Shown piece after piece: positions 14,030 to 27,100 of a stretch of 64,000 nucleotides of DNA. The DNA is from Myoxocephalus aenaeus. Lineage: Eukaryota > Chordata > Actinopteri > Perciformes > Cottidae. The position numbers and the translations under genes were made by a program. The stretch lies in NCBI GenBank assembly GCA_038501785.1, contig JBAMJR010000137.1, forward strand, positions 4,034,001-4,098,000, given 5' to 3'. The notes under the pieces are model-generated. The model made no database searches and was not told the origin of the DNA. It saw only the letters and a program-made list of their open reading frames with translations. Within the stretch, counting starts at the first letter, position 1. Each line of letters begins with the position of its first letter.

Positions 14030-14480
14030 GTTGCCCCGGATTGCCTAATGAAATCCATCCCACTCGTCTGCTCTTCAGCCTGCGACAAATGCAGAGTACT
14101 TAATGGCTAGAGATGCTTGAGATGAATTCTATTATGGAACAAATTAAAAACCTTGCCTCGCGTACAGAGAACCGGCAGTTTGAGAGACCAGAGTATTTGA
14201 AAGTAGGTGATGCAGTCTTCATCCGGCACTAGTTTCCTTTTCATTCCTTCTTTTCTGTGTAGTAAGACGAAGGCTCCACTCACCTGCTGTAATGAAGTTA
14301 AATCTGTGCACTGAATTAGCCTCATGCACTTCATTAAAGACAAGCGGGTGGATCAAACACACTTTGGTTATTTCCCCGAGTTTGGATCCCTGCCATGCTC
14401 ACATTAATTATTATAGGAGCTCCATCTGTGATTGTCCTTCAGTGGCATTAGCAACTTATTGAATGCACTCACGCTTTCCT
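14030..14480. promoter_or_regulatory. candidate conserved non-coding block in lmo1 intron 2
   Basis: Non-repetitive stretch with several homeobox-type cores (ATTAATTATTATAGG near 14403) and no coding potential. Position inside an intron of a developmental regulator fits an enhancer, but conservation could not be tested. Confidence 0.2.
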
Positions 14481-15537
14481 GACTCTTACACTTCAACACA
14501 CACAAACCCTAAAATACACACATACCTTAAACAGCGTCCTCCCCTGCCCTCCAAGCCACTGCGCCAACAAAAAGTTCAGTTTCTAATATCCCTGACTTTC
14601 ACTTCCCGGTATCAAGAGAGGTTTTTTTTTTTATCAACTTGGCCACACTCTTTCATTATAAATGAGAATAATAGATTAATTAGGCGTTTCCTTTATGTCT
14701 AGGGCCCAGGATCGCACGACTTCACCAGAGGGTTGACAATCTAGTCATGGTGTGATCATCAGGACTTGAAGCCTGAAATCATTTAATCCTCTATTTCATA
14801 TATTAGAGAGGACATAATAGTCATCCACTTATCAAAATGGGGTATAATTAACTGTAAGAGGAAAACGTTTTCAAGATAATGAACATTATAAGTTATCCAC
14901 AAACCGGTGAAATAGCAGGGAGAAGATGATAGCTCCATCTGGATGTGACTGTTTTTCAAATCGGTCCTCTCCTTATTTATACGAGGTAAAACAATTGCTC
15001 TCCTCCCTTAACAGTTGCTCTTCCTCTCTGAGCAAGATAGATTTGAACAGAAAGGTTTACACTTTCAAAAAGACGCAACTGTTGGGGAGGGTCAGAACAT
15101 GGGATGCATACATTACCAGATTTCTCTTTTATGAAATCTGACTAACTCTGTGCAGGCTGGGAAGTCTCAAAGAGCTCAGAGAAGAGGTAGAAAACTTTAA
15201 GAGGCGCAGCCCAATCTGAGGGAAGCAATACTGAAAGGCAGATGATGCACTGTAGGAGCTTTACGGGTTTGAAGTTGGCAAAGCAGCAAGTTGAAAGAAT
15301 TTAAGAAGGCTCTCTTTTCTCTGAAGAGTGATTGTAATGACTCAATAACAGAAGCTTCTTTACATTCTTGCCACCCAACTCTGCTCCGAACAACCCACAT
15401 CAGCACACATTTTTAGCTACTAAATAGGAGCTCTTCGGAGAGCAGTTCCACTGTGTTGAGAAATTGTAGGAGGCAGGGATTAGGCAGCTATACATGTTGT
15501 TTTATAATGCATGTAAGAGATTCAATATTGATAATTT

Positions 15538-15730
15538 ACCCCAAACCGCTCATCCTATTTAGGGTCGTGGGGCGCTGGAGCCGATCCCAGCTGACAATGG
15601 GCGAAGGCAGGGTTCACCCTGGACACGTCGTCAGTTCATCGCAGGGCACAAATATAGACAGAGAACCACTCCACATGGGATTACTTTGTGAGGTGACAGT
15701 GCTAGCCACTACACCACCATGCAGCCCCAG
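15538..15730 (-). mobile_element. degraded tRNA-derived SINE-like repeat
   Basis: The phrases GGGTCGTGGGGCGCTGGAGCC, ATCCCAGCTGACA and CACCCTGGACACGTCG match a repeat I recall as very common in teleost genomes. The right end, read on the minus strand (GTAGTGGCTAGCACTGTCACC), resembles a tRNA A-box head. The copy is internally deleted. Confidence 0.6.
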
Positions 15731-18700
15731 ACCTGGGAATAGGCTATTAAAAATGAATCATTTTTTATTTTGTTGGTTTTTATTAAGTTACACAACAAGA
15801 CACTATGCATATAATGAGATATAAGCTACAACAATGAGTACTATGGATTCCATTATTGAATCTGAGAGGGACTCTGTAACATAATATTTGCATATATTAT
15901 TATTAATTATTTAAATCATTCTATATTAAACACCTGTTATTATGATAATCATACATTCAGTCATTTTACAAGCAAAATAAATCTTTGGTTTTAGCTTCTC
16001 AAAAACAAGAATGTATAGTTTACTTAGGTCATGTATGAAAGTGAACTGAATATCATGGACTGTTGGTCTCTGGGGCTCTGTGATATTTGTCAGTATTACT
16101 AAAGTTACCATGTTTCATCCCTTTTAACTATTATGTACTATAAAAGGGATCATATAATAACTGAACAAAGATGAGGACTTTTAAAAGTTTCTAAAAATAA
16201 ATAGCCTGCTTTCACTTACTTTTCATGCTGTTCAGAAATCCTTTACAGAATGTCTTACGGGCTGTGGGGAGCAATCCAAATCAGCACTTCTGACCCTCTA
16301 ACCATTTAAACAAACCTCAGCTGGCTATTTGAAAAAAATTACTTTTTGTGCTTCAAACTGTTGCAATGCGGATGATTGATCGTTCAAACCCGATGGGCTC
16401 AGTGTATTATGAGCAGCACTGAACAATACTCTCGTATTTTCCAGAAACTCACCATTCACGCTCTGATTAAATATAAATCCTAATAATTGTTGTTGAATTC
16501 TTTTTTCACTTTCCTTTTGAGCATATTGATTTATTTAATCCAAATGACCACGAAAATGGAAGTGCATGAGCCACTGCACTCCTACAACACAGGACATGTA
16601 TCGGAACAATGTGTGGGAATTCTGCAGAAAGTCTATTCAGACTAAATCAAATCTATTGTAAAGTAAATGAATGAATGTTTTTCAAAGCTAATCCACAATG
16701 TATGAAGGCACAGTTTCAGTGCTGAGAAGCATATGTTTTTGAGTGTATATTGTACTGTTCATACTGTGTATGGTTTGTATAGATGACACCACCTCTATAG
16801 ATGTATAATCACAGTATCGTCCATCCTTCAGCACAAGATGACCTGGTCTGTCCTGTTCATCTGTGGGCTCCCGCTTGGCTTTCAAAAGCTTGGATCGACC
16901 TAATTGTGTGTATCTATTTTACTTTGCATTCTCGGATCTGACAGAAAATCCCTTGACCTTTTCATCTCAATCATGTTTTGGTGTGAAACATGTATTGCTT
17001 GCTATACGCAGCTCCACTTCAGCTGTTACTCATGAGACTGCTGCAGCAGTGCTGCAACTCCGGTTGCTTTTAGCTTCCTAGGAGCACAAAGAGAAGAGTG
17101 TAATGTGTTTGAACAGTTCTCTCAGGCTGTAATCTCCTCTTACCACAAGGCGTCCAATTAAGCCATATGTTGATACCACGCTATAACCCAGAAACATCAA
17201 TTGCTGGCTGAAGAACTCTGAGTGGGACACTTTCTTACACTCCAACTCTTAATGTTATGGTGAAGATGGAAGCTGTGCCAAATTTCTGCCTGCAATAGTA
17301 AACCACAAAAAAGATAAGGAAGTGGGGTTAGCATGGAAGAGGTTTATCTATTCATGATTTGAAGACCATCAGGGTGACTCAGAGGAATCAGTGTCAGTTA
17401 AGAGAGCATGCCACGGTCCTGCTGCTTCATTTTTACTGTGCATCCACCTTAACGGCCAGACCTTTCTGCGCTATTAGCAGAATACTTTTGTCTCACTAAT
17501 CAAGAGTTCTACCTACTATCTTCTAAAGATAACAGCCTCAGCACAAATGTAGGGCCAGATTTAGTAAGAAAATGGTGTGGACTAGGTGGAGGTGGAGATG
17601 GTGTTGATATGGATGTTAATACTGAGGTAATTGTCTTTACAAAACAAAGAAAAGTTTAGTTGCAGTTTGAAGTTATTTTACAGTTCAATGATGAAGTTCA
17701 CATTCAAGTTTAATGAACACAAACCACAATATTCGTTCCACTATTCACACTACACACATTTTGTTCATTAATGGCCTTATTTCTTCCTCATTTGTGTTTC
17801 TAATTATTAGGTTTTAGTCATATACAAGCCTATATTTGATACACGTTAATTTCCACCACGAACTTCCATGTGGCTCGTGAAAATCCCATCTGCGCTGTGT
17901 TTATGCCTCGTCATGGGGTGAACTACTTAGCGTGATGATTTCATCACTGTTCAAAGTGGGTGGGGATTTTGAAAGCTGTGGGTATTTACCAGCAAGTGGT
18001 GGGGGGCTTTGTTATAAATTTGTAGTCTCCAATCCCAAACTGTTAACAGATAACCCATAGTGACATCATCATCAGGGTTATTTTCGCAGACTTCACAAAG
18101 CCTCTCCGAAACCATGTGTATATTGGGAGATTGCCCCTTTACGATGCCATGACTTTTTTTTTCAAAAACAAGGGAGTATATGCAACTAATCTGATCCGGT
18201 TTCTTCCTGTTAAAGGCCGTTGGTATATTTGCATTAATCTTTTGGTTTTGAAAGTCAATCAAAATACCCTGTATTTTTGCGAGACAAGTAAAGTTAAAAG
18301 CAACATACCTACAGTAGCTGGAGTTTAATATGTAAACAGCAAACAATCCTTGTGTTTCATGATAAATGAGAAGGATTTGGATCATTGGTTTGTAGAGAAT
18401 ATACGTGTGGCTGAAAGGTAAAAACTAGCCTCAGGAGTCGCACACTAGTTTGACTGAAGATACAACTTAGTGTCGGCAGCAAGCTGGGCTTCCCCACCAG
18501 GCGTTTTCACAACCTGTATGTATCAAGTCAGCACCATGTCCGCAGCCCAGCGGGGTGTATAAGAGACAGGTTAGAATATTCTGGGAGCTTTTACAGGTGT
18601 GTGCATGTCAGACTCTCTAAGAAGCCATGGCTTTCTGGGCTGTTTTTTAGCCTCGGTTCTCAGAGGGAGAGAAAAAGACATCACCGTGTGACCCATCAGT

Positions 18701-20202
18701 CCAGTATAAAGCTCAGGTGTGGTGTGAAACCTTGAGCAGACCCTCTTGACTGTCATGATGACACAGGAGGTGTGAGAGAGTGGGTTGCAACAGGGGAAAT
18801 AATTAGCTTTAATTTGATTGTGTTACAAAATCAAGGCTGACAGGAAACCCCTGCACACTGTAATGGAAACAAGAAGCACTGTAGCACTGATAATTGCCAA
18901 TTTTTTGGGATCAATGTTGCTCAATGTGTTAGAATCTTCTAGATCTTTGGAGAAGGGGGAAAACATATTTGTTTAATGTGTCGCTGTGGAAAAAAACCCT
19001 ACTCCTTTGAGTTGCAAAGTGCCCCATAGTTGGCAGATGTCTACTGTATGAGAACATGCAGTGTTTTACAGAAACAGTAACCAGTTGTAACAATGTCTCT
19101 GTTTAACACCGTGTGAATCCCTCTCATGGAACATAACAGCCTTTCTCCCTCTGTTTCTGTCTCTCCTGCTCTTCTGGGGCAGTGGCCCCTAATTAGAAGC
19201 AGGGCTGCTGGATACGTTTCCTTTAACAAGGTGAAAGCAACTGAATGGGACTAGCATAAACAAGGCAGAATATCAACACTGTGACTCCTCTGTCTGAGCC
19301 TTACAAGTTTGGGGGAAAAGTGTTTAACATACTGTTGGAATGGCAATCTGCTGTTGCCTTATCCCCTCTTGCAAAGCTGCGAAACGGTTCTTCTCTTCCT
19401 GCAGAATATATAAATCTATCTGTGCTTCAGAATCTCCAAATTAAACATAGGGGCAGGCGCTTGGAAAATGAAAATGTAAATCAGACTGGGAAAAGCATTT
19501 GAGGTTCCTTTGCTTTGAGGAGAAAAGAGATCTACACCAGTGCCTCCTTGCTCTGTTTGTGACCTTTATCATTTGGCTCCTATAAGCCTAAACAAGCCGC
19601 AGCGAGGTTTGAGCAACGAGTCTATTCACTGTGAAACATTTAGTTAACTCTTCAAGGTTACATCTTCCATCACGTTCTCAGGCTCCTCTCGGAATGAAAG
19701 AGGAAGATGGAGAAAGAGATTGAGCCTAAATCCTTGTAACAGAAATCTTTTGAACTTATGACTACATTATAGAACGTAGTCTCTTGTGCAAAAATCCAGC
19801 TGGCTTTGGTTGAAGAAAGGCTTCATTAGGTATTTTTGTTATGAAAGAAGACAACTTTCAACAATTTAAATGGTTTGCTTCAGACTTGTTTTCATGCTTT
19901 TTATAATGTGCAGGGGGGAGGGGCTCTTTGAAGAAGGAGATTACAACCATGTGATTGTTTTAATTAGATCATTAGCCAAGAATTAAGATCTATGTTTGTA
20001 ACTCTCATTAACAAAAATACCAAGTGGGTGCCAAGAAAGATTTGTGCATTACATTCGACGTATTACGACTTCGCCCTCTTTTCCCTTCCTTTGCAGAATT
20101 TCACTTCTATTGTTTTTGCAGTCAGTAGGTTTTTGTTTCCTCCTTTATTGCATCAAGATAAAGGGAAGGTGGGTTAATCGTTGTCTGTGCTCTGTCTTGC
20201 AG

Positions 20203-20328
20203 GCTCTTTGGTACGACGGGGAACTGTGCAGCCTGCAGTAAACTGATCCCAGCTTTTGAAATGGTGATGAGAGCCAGAGATAATGTTTACCATTTGGACT
20301 GTTTTGCCTGTCAGCTTTGTAACCAGAG
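20203..20328 (+). CDS. lmo1: lmo1 coding exon 3 (LIM domain 2, first part)
   Basis: This exon completes the split arginine codon and reads LFGTTGNCAACSKLIP, then the core of LIM2 up to FACQLCNQ. The first zinc-ligand set (CAAC), the HLDC pair and CQLC are intact. It ends AACCAGAG before a GTAAGA donor, leaving a two-base phase that is filled by exon 4. Acceptor TCTTGCAG is canonical. Confidence 0.97.
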
Positions 20329-21550
20329 GTAAGACTGGGGATCATAACTGTGCAACATCGCCTTTAAAAAAAACAACCAAACAAAAAACATGAATTCATT
20401 GTAAAATTGGCCAATAGCTTAAATCTTAGAAGCTATTGAAAAAATCTTACAACAGTAGTTTTTTGTCTTATTATATATTTACAGATCACCTGACAAGTCT
20501 AGGGAAAACCCCTAGCAGTTTGTCCTTGTTTGTGGCTAAATCTGTAAATCTTTTAAGCCAGAGGGATGCAGAATTAGCTCTTGTTCTTTGGTGGCTGTGT
20601 AGGAGCTACAAAAGTAGTCCTCCAGAGGTGTGTTGCCACATAAGGGAGCACGGACCTATACAGGTGTGAAATGGTGTTTCCTTGGCGATATGATCTATTA
20701 TGAAATTGGAGTGAGCACAAAGCCCATGGTATGATACACATAGAATATGACATACCCAAATATTGCTTTTTCCCATTAATATACTGTCAGTAATGGCACC
20801 ACTCTGAGAGCAGAGCGTCCTTTGCATGCTTGTCAGGGGTTATGTGACCCTGTTCCTCCACACAGCACAAGCCCATTAACCTTCTGCAGGCCAGATTCAG
20901 TTACCATAGTGAACACCTGCTATAAGGGAATTATGACTGCAGTCGCTCTTCTCAGCTGGCAGACATGAAGCCAGGTCTCATCTGGCATCGTATTGCCATG
21001 GCCGTGACTGTTTTACCAGCCTGGCTCATTACTGAAGCTAAGCTATGCTTGGCTATATTCTTATCTTCACCTGCATTCAGTCACATTATGGAGCTGTCGC
21101 CACTGTGTCACACAAACAAACAGCCGCACAGAGAAGAACATCAGTAGGGTAGGCTGCTATGTGTTATTTTGTCCTCCTCAATTGACTCTGAGACTTCAGA
21201 GAAAAAACATTCCCGAGCACTGGAACCAAACTGGTGTGTGAGAAAGCTAACCCTATGGCAGAGGAAAGCGTGGAAACACCCGTGGTGCCAGGCCGGGGAG
21301 AGCTGACCTGCCTTTTATCGGGTGCCAGTGCTCGTGTCTGCTTTCTTTGAAATGATAGCGTTTTTATCTACTTTTATTTGATGCCCCACATTTATGATGA
21401 CCATCAAAACGGGCTTAGAATCTGAGGAGGCGCAGTGTCGAGGTGCGTCAGGTAAAACGTCCCGAACCTAATGTGTGCAAACAAACAGAATCATCATTAC
21501 CTGCTGATCTTAAATGCACCATTTTCACTGCCAGAGTAGAGTCAGCCAGT

Positions 21551-21629
<79 letters not shown>

Positions 21630-21709
21630 ACTTTGTCAGAATGCCAACAATAATCATCTTTGTGTTTTTAACAACAGTTCTGCCTTTGTTTGTTTTTCTC
21701 TGCCAACAG
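20329..21709 (+). other. lmo1: lmo1 intron 3 (1.4 kb)
   Basis: Canonical GTAAGA...CAACAG intron. It contains a (CA)n microsatellite close to the acceptor, listed separately. Nothing else is recognised. Confidence 0.9.
21552..21628. repeat. (CA)n microsatellite in lmo1 intron 3
   Basis: Uninterrupted CA run ending about 80 bases before the exon 4 acceptor, close enough to fall in the usual branch-point-upstream region. Confidence 0.98.
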
Positions 21710-21815
21710 GTTTTGCGTGGGGGACAAGTTTTTCCTAAAAAACAACATGATTTTGTGTCAAATGGACTATGAGGAGGGCCAGCTGAATGGAGGCTTTGAG
21801 ACACAGGTTCAATAG
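21710..21815 (+). CDS. lmo1: lmo1 coding exon 4 (end of LIM domain 2, stop)
   Basis: The first G completes an arginine codon, then FCVGDKFFLKNN leads to the final LIM2 ligands in CQMDY. The acidic tail EEGQLNGGFETQVQ ends at TAG (21813-21815). The tail differs from human LMO1 (NGTFESQVQ) only by conservative changes. The hydrophilic C-terminus is the same length as in other vertebrates, so the protein is not truncated. Confidence 0.97.
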
Positions 21816-22500
21816 TTGGAACCTGGTGGCAGCAACAATTGGCTCCACACTTTACACACAAGATGGATGTTCTGCTGCACTTGGAGAAAGACAAGCGTAT
21901 GTCTGCTTGCCTGCAATACTTTTTAAGACCCCTTTATCAGTCCCTAAGGACTCTATTGTAAATGTTCAACTTTTCGCCCCTCCCACACCCCAACACTGAG
22001 CAGTTACAAATTTTGATGTACAGTTGTGCCTGCTTAGCTGAGCACTGTATTGCTTGTATGTTTTGTGAAATTTGTTTCCGGTTGGTTTAATTTTCCTTTT
22101 AGAAATGGTTCATTGGAGGGTATGTACAGTCTGTTTTCTCTGTATATATAAACTGGAACATTTATTTTATGAAATGTAATGCAATTTTATTACTAGTGTG
22201 AATTAAAGATTCTTAAATGTTCATAGTGAGTTTTTTCTCTTGTACCAAAACCAAAGTTGTCGGAGGAAGTTGGCCCATGTGTTGATATGTAATCATGTAT
22301 TCAAAAACGGCAATGCTAAAAAATAAATTTAAAAAAAGCTTTGCGAGAGAAAATATATTTGAAGTATTTCTTCAAAACATGATGCAACAAAACAAGTTTT
22401 ATTACATTTTACAGAGTTCTGATAGAATTAGAAATGCTGTTTAAAATGAACTACATAAGTTTTTATTTGGAATAAAAGAATGCTTCTCCAAACTGTGTTG
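21816..22500 (+). other. lmo1: lmo1 3' UTR (probable extent)
   Basis: The sequence after the lmo1 stop is AT-rich with no open frame of interest. Candidate poly(A) signals are ATTAAA at 22202-22207, AATAAA at 22322-22327 and AATAAA at 22471-22476. The last is followed by a GT-rich stretch (TGTGTTGTTGTGAGCGTG), which suits a cleavage site near 22.5 kb. The end is inferred, not observed. Confidence 0.55.
22471..22476 (+). terminator. lmo1: candidate lmo1 poly(A) signal
   Basis: AATAAA followed within 30 bases by a GT-rich downstream element. Earlier alternatives are ATTAAA at 22202 and AATAAA at 22322. Confidence 0.4.
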
Positions 22501-22720
22501 TTGTGAGCGTGCAGGTGTCATGAAAGCGAGTGAGTTAAGCTGAGCTGCTCTCCGGGATTCATGCTTCATTAATTGCCATCTGATTATCAGGGTGAATTGA
22601 TCAGGAAATGAAATGCAACAGCAAATAAATTAGAGAGGAAATAAATGCTCATCGAGTTTGAGCTAATTTAAACTCATTTAAAATAACTGAGGTTATTTAT
22701 GATACACACCAAAAGCCAAC
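22500..22720. promoter_or_regulatory. candidate conserved non-coding block 3' of lmo1
   Basis: Immediately after the likely lmo1 end there is a unique stretch rich in homeobox-like and palindromic AT cores (TTCATTAATTGCCATCTGATTATCAG, split here into TTCATTAATTG and CTGATTATCAG; further on TTTGAGCTAATTTAAACTC). No ORF or repeat explains it. Style is typical of vertebrate developmental enhancers. Confidence 0.25.
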
Positions 22721-24330
22721 GATATACTGTACCTTATATATAAGTCTTTTGGAGCTGTCAGATATTTAGCTGCTCGTTCAAGTGATAATTCATACAACTA
22801 CACATCAATTAGGCAGCTCAATGCAGACCTGTAATTTTTCCTATTCATACATCACACTATTTCAGATCTGATTAACCTGAATAGAAACATGCAAGAAAGG
22901 TTTATGACTGCAGGGTGAGAAAAAATGTGCTGCATTCTTAATAATGATTGATTTGAATTATTCTGCTTATAATTTATACTGTAGTTTATTTTCTCTTTGG
23001 GTAACAAGAAGCCAAGCCAAGTAAACAACTATAATAGGGTTGAAACTAACAGGTATTTATTTAACAATTGATCAATCTCCTGATTACGTTGTTGATTCAA
23101 TAATTAGTCATATAGTGAACAAAACGTGAAAAAGTGTACCTCACTTGCTTGTCTTGTCTGACCAACAATCCAAAAAATAAAATATATTAATTTCAGAATG
23201 AGGTATAATGCAGAAAAAAAACAAAAGCAGGACATTGTGCTATGGAATAATGGGAACTGCTGAATATTTGTCAATTGTTTGAAAATATAAACCTTCTGTT
23301 GATCAAATACACAATTATTCAACTGATTGTTTCACCTACAGCTTATTGAATTTGGCATTTTTAAGAGTCACTTTGGGTCAATTTAAATGAACTCTGCCAC
23401 ACTAAAATCTTCATACTGTTGACATGTCAATATATAAGAACAACTTTAAACAGCCAGATGTCTTACATGGTGGAACAATGACAACTAGTTAGAGATAATA
23501 AACATAATTATTTTAGAGAGAGAAAAGAACCTAAGCAAAAAGCAAATGGTCAAGGCTTGGACATTTTTTAAATATATTTAAATATTTAAATTCAAGCCAT
23601 GTATCTGTCTGGACGGAGGTCTCTACTTTAATGTAACTAATTTGACGTCAAATGCCTCATACGTTTGACCCTGAAACCAAAATCTTACATCACTATTATT
23701 TAATCAATGTAATTTTGTAAAGTGCCTGGAAAACTGTATGATACACTATACCTACAGTGTGTGTAACGCAGGCCTCAAAGATCAAATCACTGGTGGGGGT
23801 TCAGATAAAACCTGTGCTAAAAAAAACTCAGGTTGCACATCTGTGTAAATGCTCAATAAATAATACAGACAGACATAACTTGGAATGTATAGCATACTGA
23901 ATGTCGCTCAGCTCAGAGGTAGGAAAAAAGACTTAAACAATAAAATAAAAAATAAAAATAGTCAAACCTCCACTATTATTTATCATTATTCACGTTCCTT
24001 TTTGGTGAAAGCGGGAAAACTTCAGATTTCAACCCATTTGTGGCATTCTGGAGACACATTTCTACTAGCAGGACACAGAACAGCAATATAATTTGCTAAC
24101 ACATAAATCAAATGTGCAAAAAACATTAATTAGAAATTCATTAAAAATTCAGACTCACCGGCAGGTGTGCAAATAAAGGATTAGGTAGACATCAATTATA
24201 CTACATAAGAGAGCATTTTAATTGCAATTCCTGGATTGATTTACAGAGGGAAACAATCAGGCTCCGTGCAATGTGGCTGATTGCTCATTTTCCAGGGAAA
24301 TAATGATGAAAACACCTCACCAGGTAACAC

Positions 24331-24331
24331 T

Positions 24332-24416
<85 letters not shown>

Positions 24417-24438
24417 GTGCTGCACAGCTGCATGTAAG

Positions 24439-24495
<57 letters not shown>
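24331..24495. repeat. (TG)n and (TA)n microsatellite pair
   Basis: TG run at about 24331-24416, a 23-base unique spacer, then a TA run at 24440-24495. Confidence 0.97.
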
Positions 24496-24498
<3 letters not shown>

Positions 24499-26000
24499 TG
24501 TACATGACCCAAAACACATTTTTAACAGTAACCATATAATAAAACACATGCACATGAAGAGTAAGGTAGAAACAAAGAGACGTGCACACACAGAAACATG
24601 ACACACACAGGGATCCTCACACACATACACATGCACTGCAGCTTGTCATTCCCATCTGTTTGTGTTAGTGGAAAAGTTCTTAAGCACCAAATGTTGTGCT
24701 GTTAGGACTCAAGTTTGTGAATTCTCCAACCTCCTCTGTGTTCCTGATTACTGCATTATGGCATCTGCTTAATTAGCTTGGCTTGTGTCATATGTTGCAC
24801 ACGAGGGGGTGTTAAAAAGTGCCCTTCCCTCTTGCTCATTATCTGCCTCGATTCATGTGATGTATAATCTCTCTTGACAGACATTCATATTGACATAGGG
24901 ACAGCTGTCAGCAGAGCATGGTCATAAAGGGTGCACAATAAAAACCTCAAGGAAGGCAGATAAGTGGAAAGGATGCCAAATTTCTAAGTGAAAATACGGA
25001 TTCTGTGTTTCTCACTGGATCCATAAACACTGCAACAGTTCTAATTATACGGAATATAATTTTATGGATGAGTTTTTTGGGAGAAGGGACTGCTAGTAGG
25101 CCGTGCATTTTGATTACTACAGGTAATATAGTTACCTCCTGCCGGTGTATTTTCTAAATTGGACTGGTGTCCAACTCTTGGCGAGGAATCAACCTCATTA
25201 TTGCTATGTAGGAAATTCAAATCATTATCTCCATAACGGCTCTGGACAATCATTTATATCCCACAATGCGTTACTTTCTTGATGGGACACAGTTTGTAGA
25301 TTAGAAATGGTCCTTCTTTACAAGTCAAGTATCATGTTCTATTTATATTCAAGCAGATCAATCAACGAGCATGCAATAGTCCACCGGCTTCCACACACAT
25401 TGTGTTACCATACTTGTTGGAATTAAGCATTTCAAAACTGTTAACCCTCCCTAATAGGCGGTCCAGCACCAGTGTAACAGCACCATACATTACATTTACA
25501 TAACCACAATAACACAAAATCAGACATATGCTAGCATGTTGTTTTTGTGATACACTAATGCAGTGATAGCGAGAAAGAGAAAGAGAGAGACCAAATGGAG
25601 CGCAACATTCATAAAAGGCGTTGCAATTGAATAACAATATGTTAGCATGGACATGTGAGGAACATTATTGTGGCCAACCAATACCGTGTTGAACAATAAA
25701 CTCGTCATATCACCAGATATGGATTATTTACAACTATACAATTTTGTTATTCAATACCAAAAAGGTTATTAAAAAAAATGTAAAACATGTTCAATAATAT
25801 AAGCCACGGTTAAGTTAAAGAAAATAGAATGCGTATGGCTGATAAACTATAGTTGAGATATGGTTTGGTTAGGCAACTACAATATTTGTTGAAAATATAC
25901 ATTTACCACTTTTTTATGTCGATATCCAATCAGTTTGGATGGTAAAAGTAGTGGATTTAAGTAATACATGATTTAGTGGACGCTATATTGACTGCAACGG

Positions 26001-26056
26001 TGCATGGGGTGTTGTGGCTAGGACTGTCGCCTCACAGCAAGAGGGGCCATGGGGCC
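26001..26056 (+). mobile_element. short SINE-like fragment
   Basis: GGTGTTGTGGCTAGGACTG followed by TCGCCTCACAGCAAGAGG is the tRNA-like head of the same repeat family as 15538-15730, here in plus orientation and truncated. Confidence 0.5.
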
Positions 26057-26989
26057 AACTGGGTCATGTTGATTAAGTTCTTGTTGAGTTGTTGAGTCCA
26101 AAGTTATGCAGTTTAAGTTAATTGATCACTCTTAAGTTTTCGGTACACTAAAATCCGATTGCAAACCGATTGCCTTAAAACAATCAAGTAAAGGAACTTG
26201 TTACAGGCAAGTAAAGTTGACTATGTATTGTATGTTGTACTAACACATGTTTATTTAGTGTATTATACTTACACTTGAGTTTAAGTAACTAAAAATTATG
26301 AGTAAGGAGTACTTAAAACTTTACTCAAGATGTACTTTTGACTAGTATAGCCTACTTCAAATTACTATTTCAAACATTTCAATTATTTCAAGTGAAATAT
26401 ACTTTGTGTGTATTGTTAGGGCTGTGCAGTATACCGATTCAACCCCGTTACATACAGCATGAATTTTTCATATACCATCAGTGCTTGCTGTAACGACTGT
26501 TACTGTTGCGGTCTGAGCTACTTATGTGTCAGGGTTAGAACTTTAGTCATGGTTTTAACTTTAGTCATGGTTAAAACTTTATAACAACAATTAATAACCC
26601 ACAACTAACGCTCTTTAACAGGGTAAAACACCACGACACAACAGTTTGTGACACATAAACAATTTGTAACATTAATAATTGTAAATTTATAAAATTACAC
26701 CGCCGAACTGTATGCTGGGTACACGTTACCTTACTGTTGCTGCAGCCTCTTGCAAACCTTCAACACAGTTCTCCAGGGAAACAGTTGTTGGCTTTACAAA
26801 CAGTAAATATGTCCCTTAACACGCACTGCACGTTTCAACACAACCTTGTTTAAGGTCGCTTCTGCAGAAAGCTCGGTCATAAGGCGTTCACTTGTAACTC
26901 AGACTTTTCGGGTGCTCAATGTTGCGAGCCCTGCGACCAAAATGCGTTTGTCAACTTTCATTTTGTGACAATTAAAACAGTTCTTAGGT

Positions 26990-27100
26990 GACCTGACTAG
27001 CGCAGGGGGATGAGTGGTTGTCCTGTAACCAGAAGGTAGCCTGTTCAACACCTGGTCTCCCCATAGTTCACATGTTGAAATGTCTTTCAACATTAGCATC
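26990..27100 (+). mobile_element. degraded tRNA-derived SINE
   Basis: GCAGGGGGATGAGTGGTTGT, then TAACCAGAAGGTAGCCTGTTC and AACACCTGG look like decayed A- and B-box promoter segments. They are followed by a body phrase (CACATGTTGAAATGTC) typical of a fish SINE. A copy of the same family lies in the opposite orientation at 51335. Confidence 0.5.

Larger units (their letters stand above)
12355..20202 (+). other. lmo1: lmo1 intron 2 (GC-AG type, 7.8 kb)
   Basis: The frame across the junction (YLR then LFGTTGNC) fixes the donor as AG|GCAAGC and the acceptor as TTGCAG|G. The intron holds a SINE-like fragment at 15538-15730 and one or more candidate conserved AT-rich blocks around 14.0-14.5 kb. The rest shows no recognisable gene; open frames here are short and lack coding character. 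Confidence 0.9.

Noticed and set aside
17951..18385. 144-codon minus-strand ORF in lmo1 intron 2
   Set aside because: No motif or similarity recognised and no splice or poly(A) context; treated as chance.
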